This document shows, in pieces, positions 16,876 to 24,756 of a stretch of 64,000 bases of DNA. Location of the stretch: contig CAZVZG010000011.1 of assembly GCA_964630785.1 (NCBI GenBank), forward strand, positions 79,490 to 143,489, written 5' to 3'. This stretch comes from JADLCX01 sp964630785 (GTDB lineage Bacteria; Planctomycetota; Phycisphaerae; Phycisphaerales; UBA1924). Under the pieces are notes generated by a model, which worked only from the letters and a program-made list of their open reading frames with translations, ran no database searches and had not been told where the DNA came from. The position numbers were made by a program, and so were the translations under genes. The first letter of the stretch is position 1; each line of letters opens with the position of its first letter.

Positions 16876-17951
16876 CAGTTGAGGTCTTTCTCGTAGCCGA
16901 TGTCGATGAGCGTCTGGCCTGCTTCTTCCTTGAAGGTTCGCTTGATCCGCTCGTCGAAGTAGTTGATCCAGTCGCCGACGATGCCCTTGCGGTTGTCGCT
17001 GGTGAGCGTTTCCTTCTTGAAGCCCGGCAGCGTCTTGGTCTCGTGACTGGGCGCCGCGGCGAGCTCCGGGTTCAGGCCGAAGAAGCGGTACATCTCGGCC
17101 CGCGTGGCCTCGAAATCTCGGTGCAAGTCTTCATAGCGGACTGTCAGCACCGGCGTCCCCGCGGCCGCAAGGCTCTCGCGAGCCGCCAGGTCCCCGCGGA
17201 TAGTCGCCGCCCAGTCTCGGGCCTGGGCCCGCACCCAGAGGTCCTCGCAGAGGAATCCACGGGTGGCGCCCTTGAACGCCTCAGGATCCGCCTTGAACTC
17301 GGCCATATAGCGGCCGGCGAACGATCGGAACGCCGGCCGGAAGAAACTCACCTTGTTTGCCCGCAGGCTGTGGAACGCCTGACTCACCAGCACGTCTCGC
17401 CCGTCGCGGACGACCAGGATGTTCGGCGCGCCGGGCAGGAGCTCTTCGAGCCTGCGGGGCGAGTGATCGCCGATCCAGAGCGCGCTCGGCTTGCTTCGCG
17501 TCGCCGCGTACACGCAGCGGCGAGCGAGGGTCTGGATCGATTCCGAAGCGATCCGCGCCAGGTAGGGCTTGTGCCCCTGATACCACCCGCCCACGCCCTT
17601 GGCCGGGCTCTGCGCCGTGAAGTTGGCCAGGCCGTTGAGCAGGTGGTTGAAATGAAACTCTCCGACGATGTGCACGTCCGGGTGCAGGTTCAGCACTCGG
17701 GCCACCCAGTGGGTGCCCGAGCGCCAACAGCCGCAGAGAAAGAAATAGTTGTGTCGGCGGTGATTCACCTCGACCCGCCACGGGCCGATCGAGGGCCGGC
17801 TGAGTTCGAGCAGCGGGTCTTCGATGTCGGGCTCGGCGAGCCCGACCTTGCGCGCCAGGGGCTTGAGAGCGACCTTGACCGGGCGCGGCAACACCGCCTT
17901 GGCCTTGTCGGCCAGCGTGGCGGGCGGGGTTATCGGCGCGTGGTCAGTCAA
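16872..17951 (-). CDS. Sulfotransferase family protein B
   Basis: 359 aa. PAPS-binding loop FFLCGCWRSGTHWVARVL, 3'-phosphate block ILVVRDGRDVLVSQAFHSL, and GIVGDWINYFDERIKRTFKEE near the C-terminus. Shares the same domain order and an identical C-terminal pattern (GY...D.(D/N)W) with the downstream paralogue, indicating a tandem duplication. The gene overlaps the downstream sulfotransferase by four bases, so they are probably translationally coupled. Its position between groES and groEL-1 is not explained by function. A diverged palindromic repeat lies between it and groES. Confidence 0.9.
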   Translation of the reverse strand: MTDHAPITPPATLADKAKAVLPRPVKVALKPLARKVGLAEPDIEDPLLELSRPSIGPWRVEVNHRRHNYFFLCGCWRSGTHWVARVLNLHPDVHIVGEFHFNHLLNGLANFTAQSPAKGVGGWYQGHKPYLARIASESIQTLARRCVYAATRSKPSALWIGDHSPRRLEELLPGAPNILVVRDGRDVLVSQAFHSLRANKVSFFRPAFRSFAGRYMAEFKADPEAFKGATRGFLCEDLWVRAQARDWAATIRGDLAARESLAAAGTPVLTVRYEDLHRDFEATRAEMYRFFGLNPELAAAPSHETKTLPGFKKETLTSDNRKGIVGDWINYFDERIKRTFKEEAGQTLIDIGYEKDLNW

Positions 17952-17956
17952 GCGGA

Positions 17957-18056
17957 ATCACCACTGAGTTCACCGAGAGCACAGTGGGAGTCGGGAGAGA
18001 CGAGCTCGATTCCATCTCAAGCCCCGCTCGGTGCCCCCTGTGCTCTCATTGGTGAA
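17957..18056. repeat. Diverged copy of the ACCACTGAG...CAGTGGTG palindromic repeat
   Basis: The left arm starts TCACCACTGAG and contains GAGAGCACAG after a nine-base internal insertion; the right arm, read in complement, is TTCACCAATGAGAGCACAG. The arms enclose about 45 nt. It occupies nearly the whole gap between the groES stop and the sulfotransferase B start. The same arm sequences occur inside miaB (56227-56321), which identifies this as a dispersed element rather than a simple terminator. Confidence 0.7.
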
Positions 18057-18066
18057 TGGTCTTTGT

Positions 18067-18357
18067 TCACCCTTCGATGATGCCGAGCAACTCCGACTCC
18101 TTGAGGATCAGGAGCTTGTCGCCCTTAAGCTCGACCTCGGTCCCGGCGTACTTGCCGTAAACGACCGTGTCGCCCTTGCTCACCGACATCTCGGCCCGCT
18201 GGCCGTTGTCGAGCCGGCGCCCGGGCCCGACGGCGACGACTTGGCCGCGCACGGGCTTTTCCTTGGCGCTCTCAGGCAGATAGATGCCCGAGGCGGTCTT
18301 GGACTCGTTCTCGATGGGCTTGACCAGGACGCGATCTTCCATGGGCTTGATGGCCAT
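18067..18357 (-). CDS. groES: GroES, co-chaperonin
   Basis: 96 aa. Conserved blocks: MAIKPMEDRVLVKPIENE, the mobile loop around TASGIYLPESAKEKP, GPGRRLDNGQRAEMSVSKGD and the C-terminal KEDSELLGIIEG-type strand (read here as LKESELLGIIEG). Caps GroEL during folding. Only one groES serves two groEL genes in the window. It is downstream of groEL-2, the reverse of the usual groES-groEL order, with a decayed hicA gene between them. Confidence 0.96.
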   Translation of the reverse strand: MAIKPMEDRVLVKPIENESKTASGIYLPESAKEKPVRGQVVAVGPGRRLDNGQRAEMSVSKGDTVVYGKYAGTEVELKGDKLLILKESELLGIIEG

Positions 18358-18369
18358 TTCAGGTTCCTT

Positions 18370-18548
18370 CTATAGCAGTGCGGCAAACTCTTCGACGGTG
18401 AGGCCCGCGTCGCGGTTCAGACAGCGGAGCAGGCTTTGGACAGTTCTTTGTGGTCAGGAATGGAAAGATGTCGGTGCGGCGGCTCGCTTCGCCAGATGAT
18501 CATGTGGCTTCCCGCATTGACGGTGCGACGCGGAATGAGCGGGTTCAT
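18370..18548 (-). pseudogene. hicA toxin remnant
   Basis: An ATG overlapping the groEL-2 stop (TGATG) opens a frame reading NAGSHMIIWRSEPPHRHLSI, then PDHKELSK. This matches the HicA core with its catalytic His in the GSH motif. Near 18432-18437 one base appears lost; the other frame continues LLRCLNRDAGLTVEEFAALL and stops at 18370-18372, matching the family's C-terminal helix. The N-terminal helix and strand of HicA are missing. No hicB partner is seen. So this is a truncated, frameshifted mRNA-interferase gene left in the groEL-2/groES junction; 54 codons are too few for a full HicA. Confidence 0.7.
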
Positions 18549-20275
18549 CAGAAACCCATCCCCCCCATCCCCCCCATGCCGCCCATGCCACCCATGCCGC
18601 CGCCGTGACCGTGGTCGTGGCCGGCGTGCTCGTCCTTCTCCTGCGGCTTCTCGGTGATGATGCAGTCGGCCGCGAGCAGCACTGTGGCGACCGACGCCGC
18701 GTTCTGCAGCGCCGAACGATCGACCTTCGCCGGCGTGATGACGCCCGACTTGAGCAGGTCGCCGTACTCCAGAGTCAGGGCGTTGAATCCGAACGCGCCC
18801 GAGCCTTCCTCAACCTTGGCGACCACGACGGTGCCCTTCTCGCCCGCGTTGGTGGCGATGGTCTGCAGCGGCACGCTCAGGGCCTTGTACACCACGTCCA
18901 CGCCCGCGGCGAAGTCGTACTTCACACGACCGACTTCGTCGGCGGTCTTCTCGTCGCCCTTGCCGCCGTAGACGGCCTTGTGCTCCTTGATCGCCGCGAC
19001 GGCCTTGCGGGCACGGACGAAGCTCACGCCGCCGCCGGGGACGATGCCCTCGGCGACCGCCGCACGGGTGGCGTGCAGCGCGTCCTCGACGCGGGCCTTC
19101 TTCTCCTTGAGCTCGGCCTCGCTGGCCGCGCCGACGTTGATCTGGGCCACGCCGCCCGCGAGCTTGGCGAGCCGCTCCTGGAACTTCTCGCGGTCGTAGT
19201 CGCTGGTGGTGGCGTCGATCTCGCGCCGGATCTGCTCGATGCGGGCCTTGATGTCCTTGGTCTCGCCCGCGCCCTCGATGATCGTGGTGTTGTCGGCGTC
19301 GATCTCGACCTTCTTGGCCAGGCCGAGCTGGCTCATCTCCACCTTGTCGAGCTCGACGCCCGTGTCCTTCATGATCGGTTCGGCGCCGGTGAGCACGGCG
19401 ATGTCCTCGAGCATGGCCTTGCGGCGGTCGCCGTAGCCCGGCGCCTTGACAGCGCAGACCTGCAGCGTTCCGCGGAGCTTGTTGATGACCAGCGTCGAGA
19501 GCGCCTCGCCGGAGACCTCCTCCGCGATGATGATCAGGGGCTTTTTGGCCTGCATGACCTTCTCGAGCAGCGGGACCAGCTTGGTCACGCTTTCGATCTT
19601 GTCCTCGTGGATGAGCACCAGGGCCTTGTCGAACTCGCAGGTCATGTCGTCAACATTGGTGACGAAGTTCGGCGACAGATAGCCCCGGTCGAACTGCATG
19701 CCCTCGACGACGTCGACCACGGTCTCCTGGGTCTTGCCCTCCTCGACCGTGATGACCCCGTCCTTGCCGACCTTCTCGAAGGCGTCGGCCATGATCTTGC
19801 CGATCTCGGCGTCGTTGTTGGCCGAAATGCTCGCGACGTTCTGGATGTCCTGCTTGCCCGAGACCGGCTTGGAGAGCGACTTGATCTCCGCGGAGGCGAC
19901 CTCGACGCCCTTTTTCATGCCGCGGATGAGCGCGTTCGCGTCCACGCCCGAGGCGATGTACTTCAGCCCCTCGCGGAAGAGCGCCTCGGCCAGCACGGTG
20001 GCGGTCGTCGTGCCGTCGCCGGCGTCGTCGCTGGTCTTGCTCGCGGCCTCCTTCACCAGGCGCACGCCCATGTTCTGGGCCTTGTCGCGGAGATCGATCT
20101 CCTCGGCGACACTCACCCCGTCCTTCGTGACCGTCGGCCCGCCCCACGACTTGTCCAGGATCGCGTTCCGCCCGCGAGGGCCCAGCGTGCTCTTGACCGC
20201 CCGGGCCAGCTTCTCCACGCCGGCAAGCAGGGCTTGACGTGCCTCAACGTCGAAGGTGAGTTCTTTGACCGCCAT
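18548..20275 (-). CDS. groEL: GroEL-2, chaperonin with His-rich GGM tail
   Basis: 575 aa from MAVKELTFDVEARQAL; GGAG lies ten bases upstream. Motifs: TLGPRGRNAILDKSWGG, TKDGVSVAEEI, AGDGTTTATVLAEALF and IVPGGGVSFVRA. An insertion near residues 450-470 (HKAVYGGKGDEKTADEVG) is absent from GroEL-1. The C-terminus is KDEHAGHDHGHGGG followed by five Gly-Gly-Met or similar repeats, combining the canonical GGM tail with a His cluster. Likely the main housekeeping chaperonin. Stop codon overlaps the start of the hicA remnant, with groES 190 nt further on. Confidence 0.97.
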   Translation of the reverse strand: MAVKELTFDVEARQALLAGVEKLARAVKSTLGPRGRNAILDKSWGGPTVTKDGVSVAEEIDLRDKAQNMGVRLVKEAASKTSDDAGDGTTTATVLAEALFREGLKYIASGVDANALIRGMKKGVEVASAEIKSLSKPVSGKQDIQNVASISANNDAEIGKIMADAFEKVGKDGVITVEEGKTQETVVDVVEGMQFDRGYLSPNFVTNVDDMTCEFDKALVLIHEDKIESVTKLVPLLEKVMQAKKPLIIIAEEVSGEALSTLVINKLRGTLQVCAVKAPGYGDRRKAMLEDIAVLTGAEPIMKDTGVELDKVEMSQLGLAKKVEIDADNTTIIEGAGETKDIKARIEQIRREIDATTSDYDREKFQERLAKLAGGVAQINVGAASEAELKEKKARVEDALHATRAAVAEGIVPGGGVSFVRARKAVAAIKEHKAVYGGKGDEKTADEVGRVKYDFAAGVDVVYKALSVPLQTIATNAGEKGTVVVAKVEEGSGAFGFNALTLEYGDLLKSGVITPAKVDRSALQNAASVATVLLAADCIITEKPQEKDEHAGHDHGHGGGMGGMGGMGGMGGMGF

Positions 20276-20577
20276 GTGCGTTGCTCTCCGTGTCTGGGGC
20301 CGTGACGGGCCCGATGGATGGTTGTTCGGGGTGCGATTGGTTGAGCGGTGCGGAAGGGTACCGACCGCGCGGCTTGTTACTCTCCGCACTTTGGCAATGA
20401 GCGTGCCAAGAAATCGAAGTGGCCGACGGACACCGATCCGGCGTATCGACCATTCAGTCCCGCTCGGTGCCTGACACGCCCCCGCGACCCCGCCGATCAA
20501 ACTGCCGGAATGGCAGTACCCCGGGCCTGCGCCATGCCCGTCCACAACCGCCTGCGACCTCGCTACCATGGTGTCCC
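20276..20577. other. Divergent intergenic region between groEL-2 and nuoA
   Basis: About 300 nt holding the promoters of both divergent genes. No CIRCE element (TTAGCACTC-N9-GAGTGCTAA) is present. The only obvious structured site is the TTGGCA inverted repeat at 20391-20409. No convincing gene is seen here. Confidence 0.6.
20391..20409. promoter_or_regulatory. Candidate operator: TTGGCA-N7-TGCCAA inverted repeat
   Basis: Perfect six-base arms spaced by seven bases, about 115 nt upstream of groEL-2 and 170 nt upstream of nuoA. The half-site spacing suits a dimeric regulator, but no regulator is encoded nearby and the site differs from CIRCE. Weak evidence only. Confidence 0.3.
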
Positions 20578-20982
20578 ATGCCGACCCCTCTCCTGGCCGC
20601 CGTCGATACGGTGGGTTCCTACATCCCCGTCCTGATCCTGCTGCTCATGGCGGCGACGTTCGGCCTGTTCAACGTGGTGGCCAGTCTGCTCATCGGCCCG
20701 CGCCGCGACGGCGCGACCAAGAGCCAGACGTACGAGTCGGGCATGAACGCCATCGGGACCGCCCGAAAGCGCTTCAACATCCGCTTCTACCTCATCGCGA
20801 TGGTCTTTCTGGTGTTCGACATCGAGATCATCTTCCTCTACCCGTGGGCAACGACGTTTCCGAACATCGATCAGCACGGCGGCCAGGCCATCATCTGGCT
20901 GGGGCGGATCCTGTTCTTCATGGCGACCACCATCGTCGCATACATCTACGGAATCCGTAAGGGCGTATTCCGCTTCGACTGA
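20578..20982 (+). CDS. nuoA: NuoA, NADH-quinone oxidoreductase subunit A
   Basis: 134 aa, three membrane helices. Conserved residues: KSQTYESGMNAIGTARKRFN, the acidic FDIEIIFLYPWA in helix 2, and GIRKGVFRF at the end. NuoA is a small membrane subunit of complex I near the quinone site. The start ATG is the first after an upstream stretch rich in Arg/Pro that looks non-coding. No other nuo genes (B-N) lie in the window: the neighbours are groEL-2 (divergent) and a DUF2752 gene, so it is an orphan here. Confidence 0.94.
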   Translation: MPTPLLAAVDTVGSYIPVLILLLMAATFGLFNVVASLLIGPRRDGATKSQTYESGMNAIGTARKRFNIRFYLIAMVFLVFDIEIIFLYPWATTFPNIDQHGGQAIIWLGRILFFMATTIVAYIYGIRKGVFRFD

Positions 20983-20999
20983 TCAGTCCTCCGGAACAT

Positions 21000-21491
21000 G
21001 TGATCGCCCCGTCGTCAGCCATGCAAGCATCGGGCGCAGCCCTCCCCCTCCCCGAGTCTCCGGCTCGGGCTTCTCGCGCCCAACGGTGGACGGCCGCTTT
21101 GATCGCCGTTGTGGCTTTGAGCGTACTGATCACGGCCGCCTGGCTCCGGCCCGACCCCCGCGGCCTGGAGACCCACACCCAGCTCGGCCTCTGGCCCTGC
21201 GGGTGGTTTCTCGCGACCGGCTACCCCTGCCCCACCTGCGGCATGACCACGGCCTTCGCCGCGGCCGCTCATCTTCATCCGCTGCAAAGCCTTCGTGTGC
21301 AACCATTTGGGGCCGTGCTCGCACTGGGCACGGCCGTCGCCTTCTGGGGCGGCCTGCACGTCGCCCTGCTGGGGTCGCGTCTTGCGGCCATCGGCGGTAA
21401 ACTCCTCCGTCCGCGGAACATCTCGATCGCCGCCGTCTGCTTTGCCGCGGCGTGGCTCTACAAGATTGGGGCCGTTCGGTGGGGTTGGTGA
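21000..21491 (+). CDS. DUF2752 membrane protein
   Basis: 163 aa from a GTG; an ATG seven codons later is the alternative. The family signature PCGWFLATGYPCPTCGMTTAF is clear, with the CPxCG pair at the end of the first loop; three or four hydrophobic helices surround it (residues 30-50, 100-120, 135-155). The family has no established function; the conserved Cys pair suggests metal binding or disulfide chemistry at the membrane. It lies 17 nt after nuoA, so they may be co-transcribed. Confidence 0.85.
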   Translation: MIAPSSAMQASGAALPLPESPARASRAQRWTAALIAVVALSVLITAAWLRPDPRGLETHTQLGLWPCGWFLATGYPCPTCGMTTAFAAAAHLHPLQSLRVQPFGAVLALGTAVAFWGGLHVALLGSRLAAIGGKLLRPRNISIAAVCFAAAWLYKIGAVRWGW

Positions 21492-21611
21492 TCGCGCACG
21501 CCGACACCGCACGAACGCAGGCAACCGACAGCCCGCCGAAGCCGTAACGCCCCCCAAGCCCGTCCCCTCCCCCACTCCCCCCACCCCCGACACCCACCAC
21601 CGCGCCACGCC

Positions 21612-22316
21612 ATGACCGCCCATCCACGCACCCAACCTCGCCCGTCGTGGCCGGCTTGCTTGATCGCCGCGGGCGTGCTGGTGCTGTGTTCGGCATGGAT
21701 GACGGGCTGCGACGCGATCGGTTGGGTCGCCAAAGGCATCCACGACTCGGGCTCGACCCAGGTCGCGGCCAAGTACCACGGCCTCGAAGGCAAGACCTTC
21801 GCCGTCATCGTCGACGCCGACCGGGCCGTGCAGGCCGACTACCCGGGCACCGTGACCATCATCACCACCGAGCTCACCCGCCGGATCGCGGCCGGATCGG
21901 ATGGGCACGGAGCGGGCGTCGGGGCTGCCGGCGTGATCCCCGCGGAGGACGTGCTCCGCTTCCAGGGACGGCGGCCCGGATGGGTCGCGATGAACCCTCG
22001 CGACCTCGCCAAGGAGCTCGGCGTCGACCGCCTGATCCTCATCGACATCTCCGAGTACCGCCTCACCGACCCGGGCAACAGCTATGTCTGGAACGGCATC
22101 GCCGCGGCCACTGTCGGCGTTGTTGAGGCCGACTCCAAACTCTTCGACGACTACGCGTTCCGCGAGCGCGTGCAGGTCAAGTTCCCCGACAAGGACAACG
22201 TCGGCGCGATGGAGATCCCCGGCGACACCGTGCAGCTTGAGCTGCTCCGGCGGTTCGTGAACCGCTGCACGTGGTTGTTCTTCGACCACGAAGAATCCAA
22301 CATCATCGAGTATTGA
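21612..22316 (+). CDS. Lipoprotein of unknown function (1 of 2)
   Basis: 234 aa. A basic leader, hydrophobic core (CLIAAGVLVLCSAWM) and lipobox SAWMTGC indicate a lipoprotein. The mature part has alternating strands and helices: KTFAVIVDADRAVQADYP, ELTRRIAAG, RDLAKELGVDRLILIDISEY and a C-terminal LLRRFVNRCTWLFFDHEES. It resembles the next gene's product in plan: an N-terminal 'named-value' strand, a helix, a central 'ELGVDRLILIDI' type strand. Such pairs occur as periplasmic components of envelope or transport systems, but I recognise no named family. 15 nt separate it from the next gene. Confidence 0.75.
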   Translation: MTAHPRTQPRPSWPACLIAAGVLVLCSAWMTGCDAIGWVAKGIHDSGSTQVAAKYHGLEGKTFAVIVDADRAVQADYPGTVTIITTELTRRIAAGSDGHGAGVGAAGVIPAEDVLRFQGRRPGWVAMNPRDLAKELGVDRLILIDISEYRLTDPGNSYVWNGIAAATVGVVEADSKLFDDYAFRERVQVKFPDKDNVGAMEIPGDTVQLELLRRFVNRCTWLFFDHEESNIIEY

Positions 22317-22331
22317 GCGGAGCATCCCCGC

Positions 22332-22994
22332 GTGAAGACCCTCGTCCGCCTGTCGCTCGGATCGCTCCTGCTTCTCGCCTTGTTGCAGCCGGGCTGCAAC
22401 ATCATCGGCCCGGCTGCATACTTCATCCACGGACCGGCCAAGACGCCCCCGCAGTTCGAGTTGCCCAAGGACAAGCCGGCGGTCGTGTTCGTTGATGATC
22501 GCGGCAACATCCTGCCCAACCGCTCGACGCGCCAGCGCGTCGCGCACGCCGCCGAGAACGCGCTCCTCGCCGGAAAGGCCGTGGGCAAGGGCGAGGTCCT
22601 TTCATCCGACGCCATCCTCTCGGTCGCCGCCCAGGAACGCTTCGGCAAGCCGATGGGCATCGCCGAGATCGGCAAGGCCGTAGGGGCGTCCACCGTGATC
22701 TACGCCACGGTCGACTCGTTCGGCATCTCGCCGGACGGGCAGGAGTACGCGCCGTCCGCGACGCTCCGCGTCAAGGTCATCGACGTTGAAACCCGCGAGC
22801 GCATCTGGCCCACGCAGGACCGCGAGTGGGCGCCGCTCTCGGTGTCGATCTCCGACCACGGCCAGTTCGTCCCGACGTCTTCGAGCGACCGCGCGGCCGC
22901 CGAATACAAACTCGCCGACCAGGCCGGCTTGTCGCTGGCGAGGATGTTCATCGAGTGGGTCCCCGAAGACGTCGCGCAGCGCGTCGGTCAGTGA
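22332..22994 (+). CDS. Lipoprotein of unknown function (2 of 2)
   Basis: 220 aa from a GTG. Signal and lipobox LLQPGC at residue 22. The order of elements parallels the preceding gene: KPAVVFVDDRGNILPN, RVAHAAENALLAG, EIGKAVGASTVIYATVDSF, then VKVIDVETRERIWP and a helix at the end. The pair probably arose by duplication and may work together in the envelope. Its stop (TGA) overlaps a GTG that could start the next gene, showing tight coupling with the glycosyltransferase. Confidence 0.75.
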   Translation: MKTLVRLSLGSLLLLALLQPGCNIIGPAAYFIHGPAKTPPQFELPKDKPAVVFVDDRGNILPNRSTRQRVAHAAENALLAGKAVGKGEVLSSDAILSVAAQERFGKPMGIAEIGKAVGASTVIYATVDSFGISPDGQEYAPSATLRVKVIDVETRERIWPTQDREWAPLSVSISDHGQFVPTSSSDRAAAEYKLADQAGLSLARMFIEWVPEDVAQRVGQ

Positions 22995-23050
22995 CCGTCG
23001 ATCTTCACCCCACCGACCAGCTCTCCCCCGCCATCGAATCAGCCGCCCCG

Positions 23051-24256
23051 ATGCGAGTCCTCCACCTCATCGACCTCCGTGAGCGCAGCGACGAGGCCGT
23101 CATGGCCTGTCGGGCGGCCGCGCTCCACGCCGCCGGCCGACACCGCATCGTCGCCGTCGGCGCATCCCGCGACGTCGAGCTCGCCCGGGCCGCCGGGCTC
23201 ACCATCGACGCCGCCGCACCGCCCGTCGGCCCCTGGCCCGAGCTCACGCTTCGCCGGCTCCGTCGTCTGCTCAACGACCGCGACGGCCGCGATGCCACGC
23301 GCCCTTGGGCCGACATCGTGCAGTGCTGGTCGCCGTCGATGCTCGCGCTGGCCCGGCTCTCCAGCGGTCACCGCACACCGCCCCGGGTCGGCGCGTTGCT
23401 CCGGCCGCCGGCCCAGCCCATCGTGGGCATCCGCTCGGCTCGGATGCGGTTCGGGATGCTCTACGCGACGCTCTTCGCTCCCGACCGTTTCACCCGCGCC
23501 AGTTGGGCCGAGCCGGCCTCCGCACGCCGCGGCGGGCGACTGCTCGAACAGAACATCCGCCTGCTCGACCCGTCCACCGCCGTGAACAGCCAAAGCGGCG
23601 CCGATCGGGCCGCCGCCCGCGCCGAGCTGGGGCTCGAACCCGACGACGTCGCCGTCATGCTCCTGGCCGATCCACCCTCGGCGGCCGACAGCGCCCGCTT
23701 CGCCTTCCTGCTCGGGCTCCTCTTCACCACGGATGTCAGGGTGGTCGGCCTCATGCGCCACGGAGCCACGCACCACCGGCGGGCCGCTCGCTTTGTCCGG
23801 ATGCACGGCCGACGTTGGGGGCTGATCGCCTCTCACCATCCCACAGACCTGCTGCTCGCCGCGGCCGACGCGGCGGTGTGGGACGTCGGCGACGCCGAGC
23901 GCGGCGGCATCGTGAGCGCGGGCGCGGTGTCCATCGGGCGTGCGATCGCTCGCGGCGTGCCCGTTGTCGCGGCAAGGCACCCGCTCTCCGTCGAGACGCT
24001 CGGTTCTGCTTGCGCGGACCTTATCGCCCGCGACGCGACGCTCTCGGCGCTTGCCGAGCGCCTGCTGCCCCTCTGCCGCGACCGCGCACGCCGTGAGGCA
24101 TTGAGCGAACAACTCGCCCGCGAGCCGCGCCGCGGCCACGCTTTCGCGCCCGACCTGCGCCGCCTGTGGGAGGAGGTCACCAACACACCGATGATCCGGC
24201 CGGGCCTGCCGATCCCCCCGGCGCTCGCCAAGGTCCCGGAGGCCGCCGCGTGTTGA
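23051..24256 (+). CDS. Glycosyltransferase-like protein (GT-B fold)
   Basis: About 401 aa from MRVLHLIDLRE; an in-frame GTG at 22991 overlapping the previous stop would add 20 residues. The N-terminal Rossmann strand MRVLHLIDL and AGRHRIVAVGASRDVELA fit GT-B donors. A linker ARAELGLEPDDVAVMLLAD marks the second domain start, as in GT4 enzymes, and SIGRAIARGVPVVAARHPL resembles the donor-site helix. The classic E-x7-E motif is not evident, so activity is uncertain. It is tightly packed between the lipoproteins and the phosphatase, implying an operon. Confidence 0.7.
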   Translation: MRVLHLIDLRERSDEAVMACRAAALHAAGRHRIVAVGASRDVELARAAGLTIDAAAPPVGPWPELTLRRLRRLLNDRDGRDATRPWADIVQCWSPSMLALARLSSGHRTPPRVGALLRPPAQPIVGIRSARMRFGMLYATLFAPDRFTRASWAEPASARRGGRLLEQNIRLLDPSTAVNSQSGADRAAARAELGLEPDDVAVMLLADPPSAADSARFAFLLGLLFTTDVRVVGLMRHGATHHRRAARFVRMHGRRWGLIASHHPTDLLLAAADAAVWDVGDAERGGIVSAGAVSIGRAIARGVPVVAARHPLSVETLGSACADLIARDATLSALAERLLPLCRDRARREALSEQLAREPRRGHAFAPDLRRLWEEVTNTPMIRPGLPIPPALAKVPEAAAC

Positions 24257-24756
24257 ACGGTGATCTATCACCTCACAATCACCGTGGCGCCCGCCGCGTG
24301 CTCTTTGTCTGCCTGGGCAACATCTGCCGCTCGCCGCTCGCGCAGGGAGTGTTCGAGCACGTCGCCGACGCTCGCGGCGTACGCGACCGCTTCACCGTCG
24401 AGTCCTGCGGCATCGGGAACTGGCACGTCGGCAATCCGCCCGACGAGCGCGCCGTCGCCGTGGCCAGAGCGCACGGCGTGACGCTCCGCAGCCGCGCCCG
24501 GCAGTTCGATCCCGCCGCCGATCCCGCCAGGTTCGACCTCCTGCTCGCGATGGACGCGAGCAACCTGCGGAGCCTGACCGGCGCGGGATGCCCGCCCGAG
24601 AAAGCGCGGCTGCTCCTCTCGTTTGCCCCGCCGGAACTGGCCGAGCGGTTTGGAGGCGAGGTGCCGGACCCGTACTACGGCGGCGCGGACGGCTTCGAAG
24701 AGGTCTACCGCCTTGTTCACGCCGGCGCGGAGGGGCTGCTCAATGCGATGCTCTGA
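24250..24756 (+). CDS. Low-molecular-weight protein-tyrosine phosphatase
   Basis: 168 aa from GTG (or TTG one codon later), whose codons overlap the upstream stop. The catalytic P-loop is FVCLGNICRSPLAQ, with the C-x5-R-S arrangement, and the general-acid Asp lies in VPDPYYGGADGF. Enzymes of this class dephosphorylate tyrosine kinases of polysaccharide export or protein arginine phosphate. Its operon with a glycosyltransferase and lipoproteins fits an envelope polysaccharide role, but no BY-kinase is present here. Confidence 0.92.
   Translation: MLNGDLSPHNHRGARRVLFVCLGNICRSPLAQGVFEHVADARGVRDRFTVESCGIGNWHVGNPPDERAVAVARAHGVTLRSRARQFDPAADPARFDLLLAMDASNLRSLTGAGCPPEKARLLLSFAPPELAERFGGEVPDPYYGGADGFEEVYRLVHAGAEGLLNAML

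Noticed and set aside
18605..20305. Long plus-strand frame opposite groEL-2
   Set aside because: Leu/Arg/Asp-rich shadow typical of antisense GroEL; no homology signal.
20276..20577. CIRCE heat-shock operator upstream of groEL-2
   Set aside because: No TTAGCACTC-N9-GAGTGCTAA found; the TTGGCA inverted repeat does not match it, so it is only listed as a weak candidate site.
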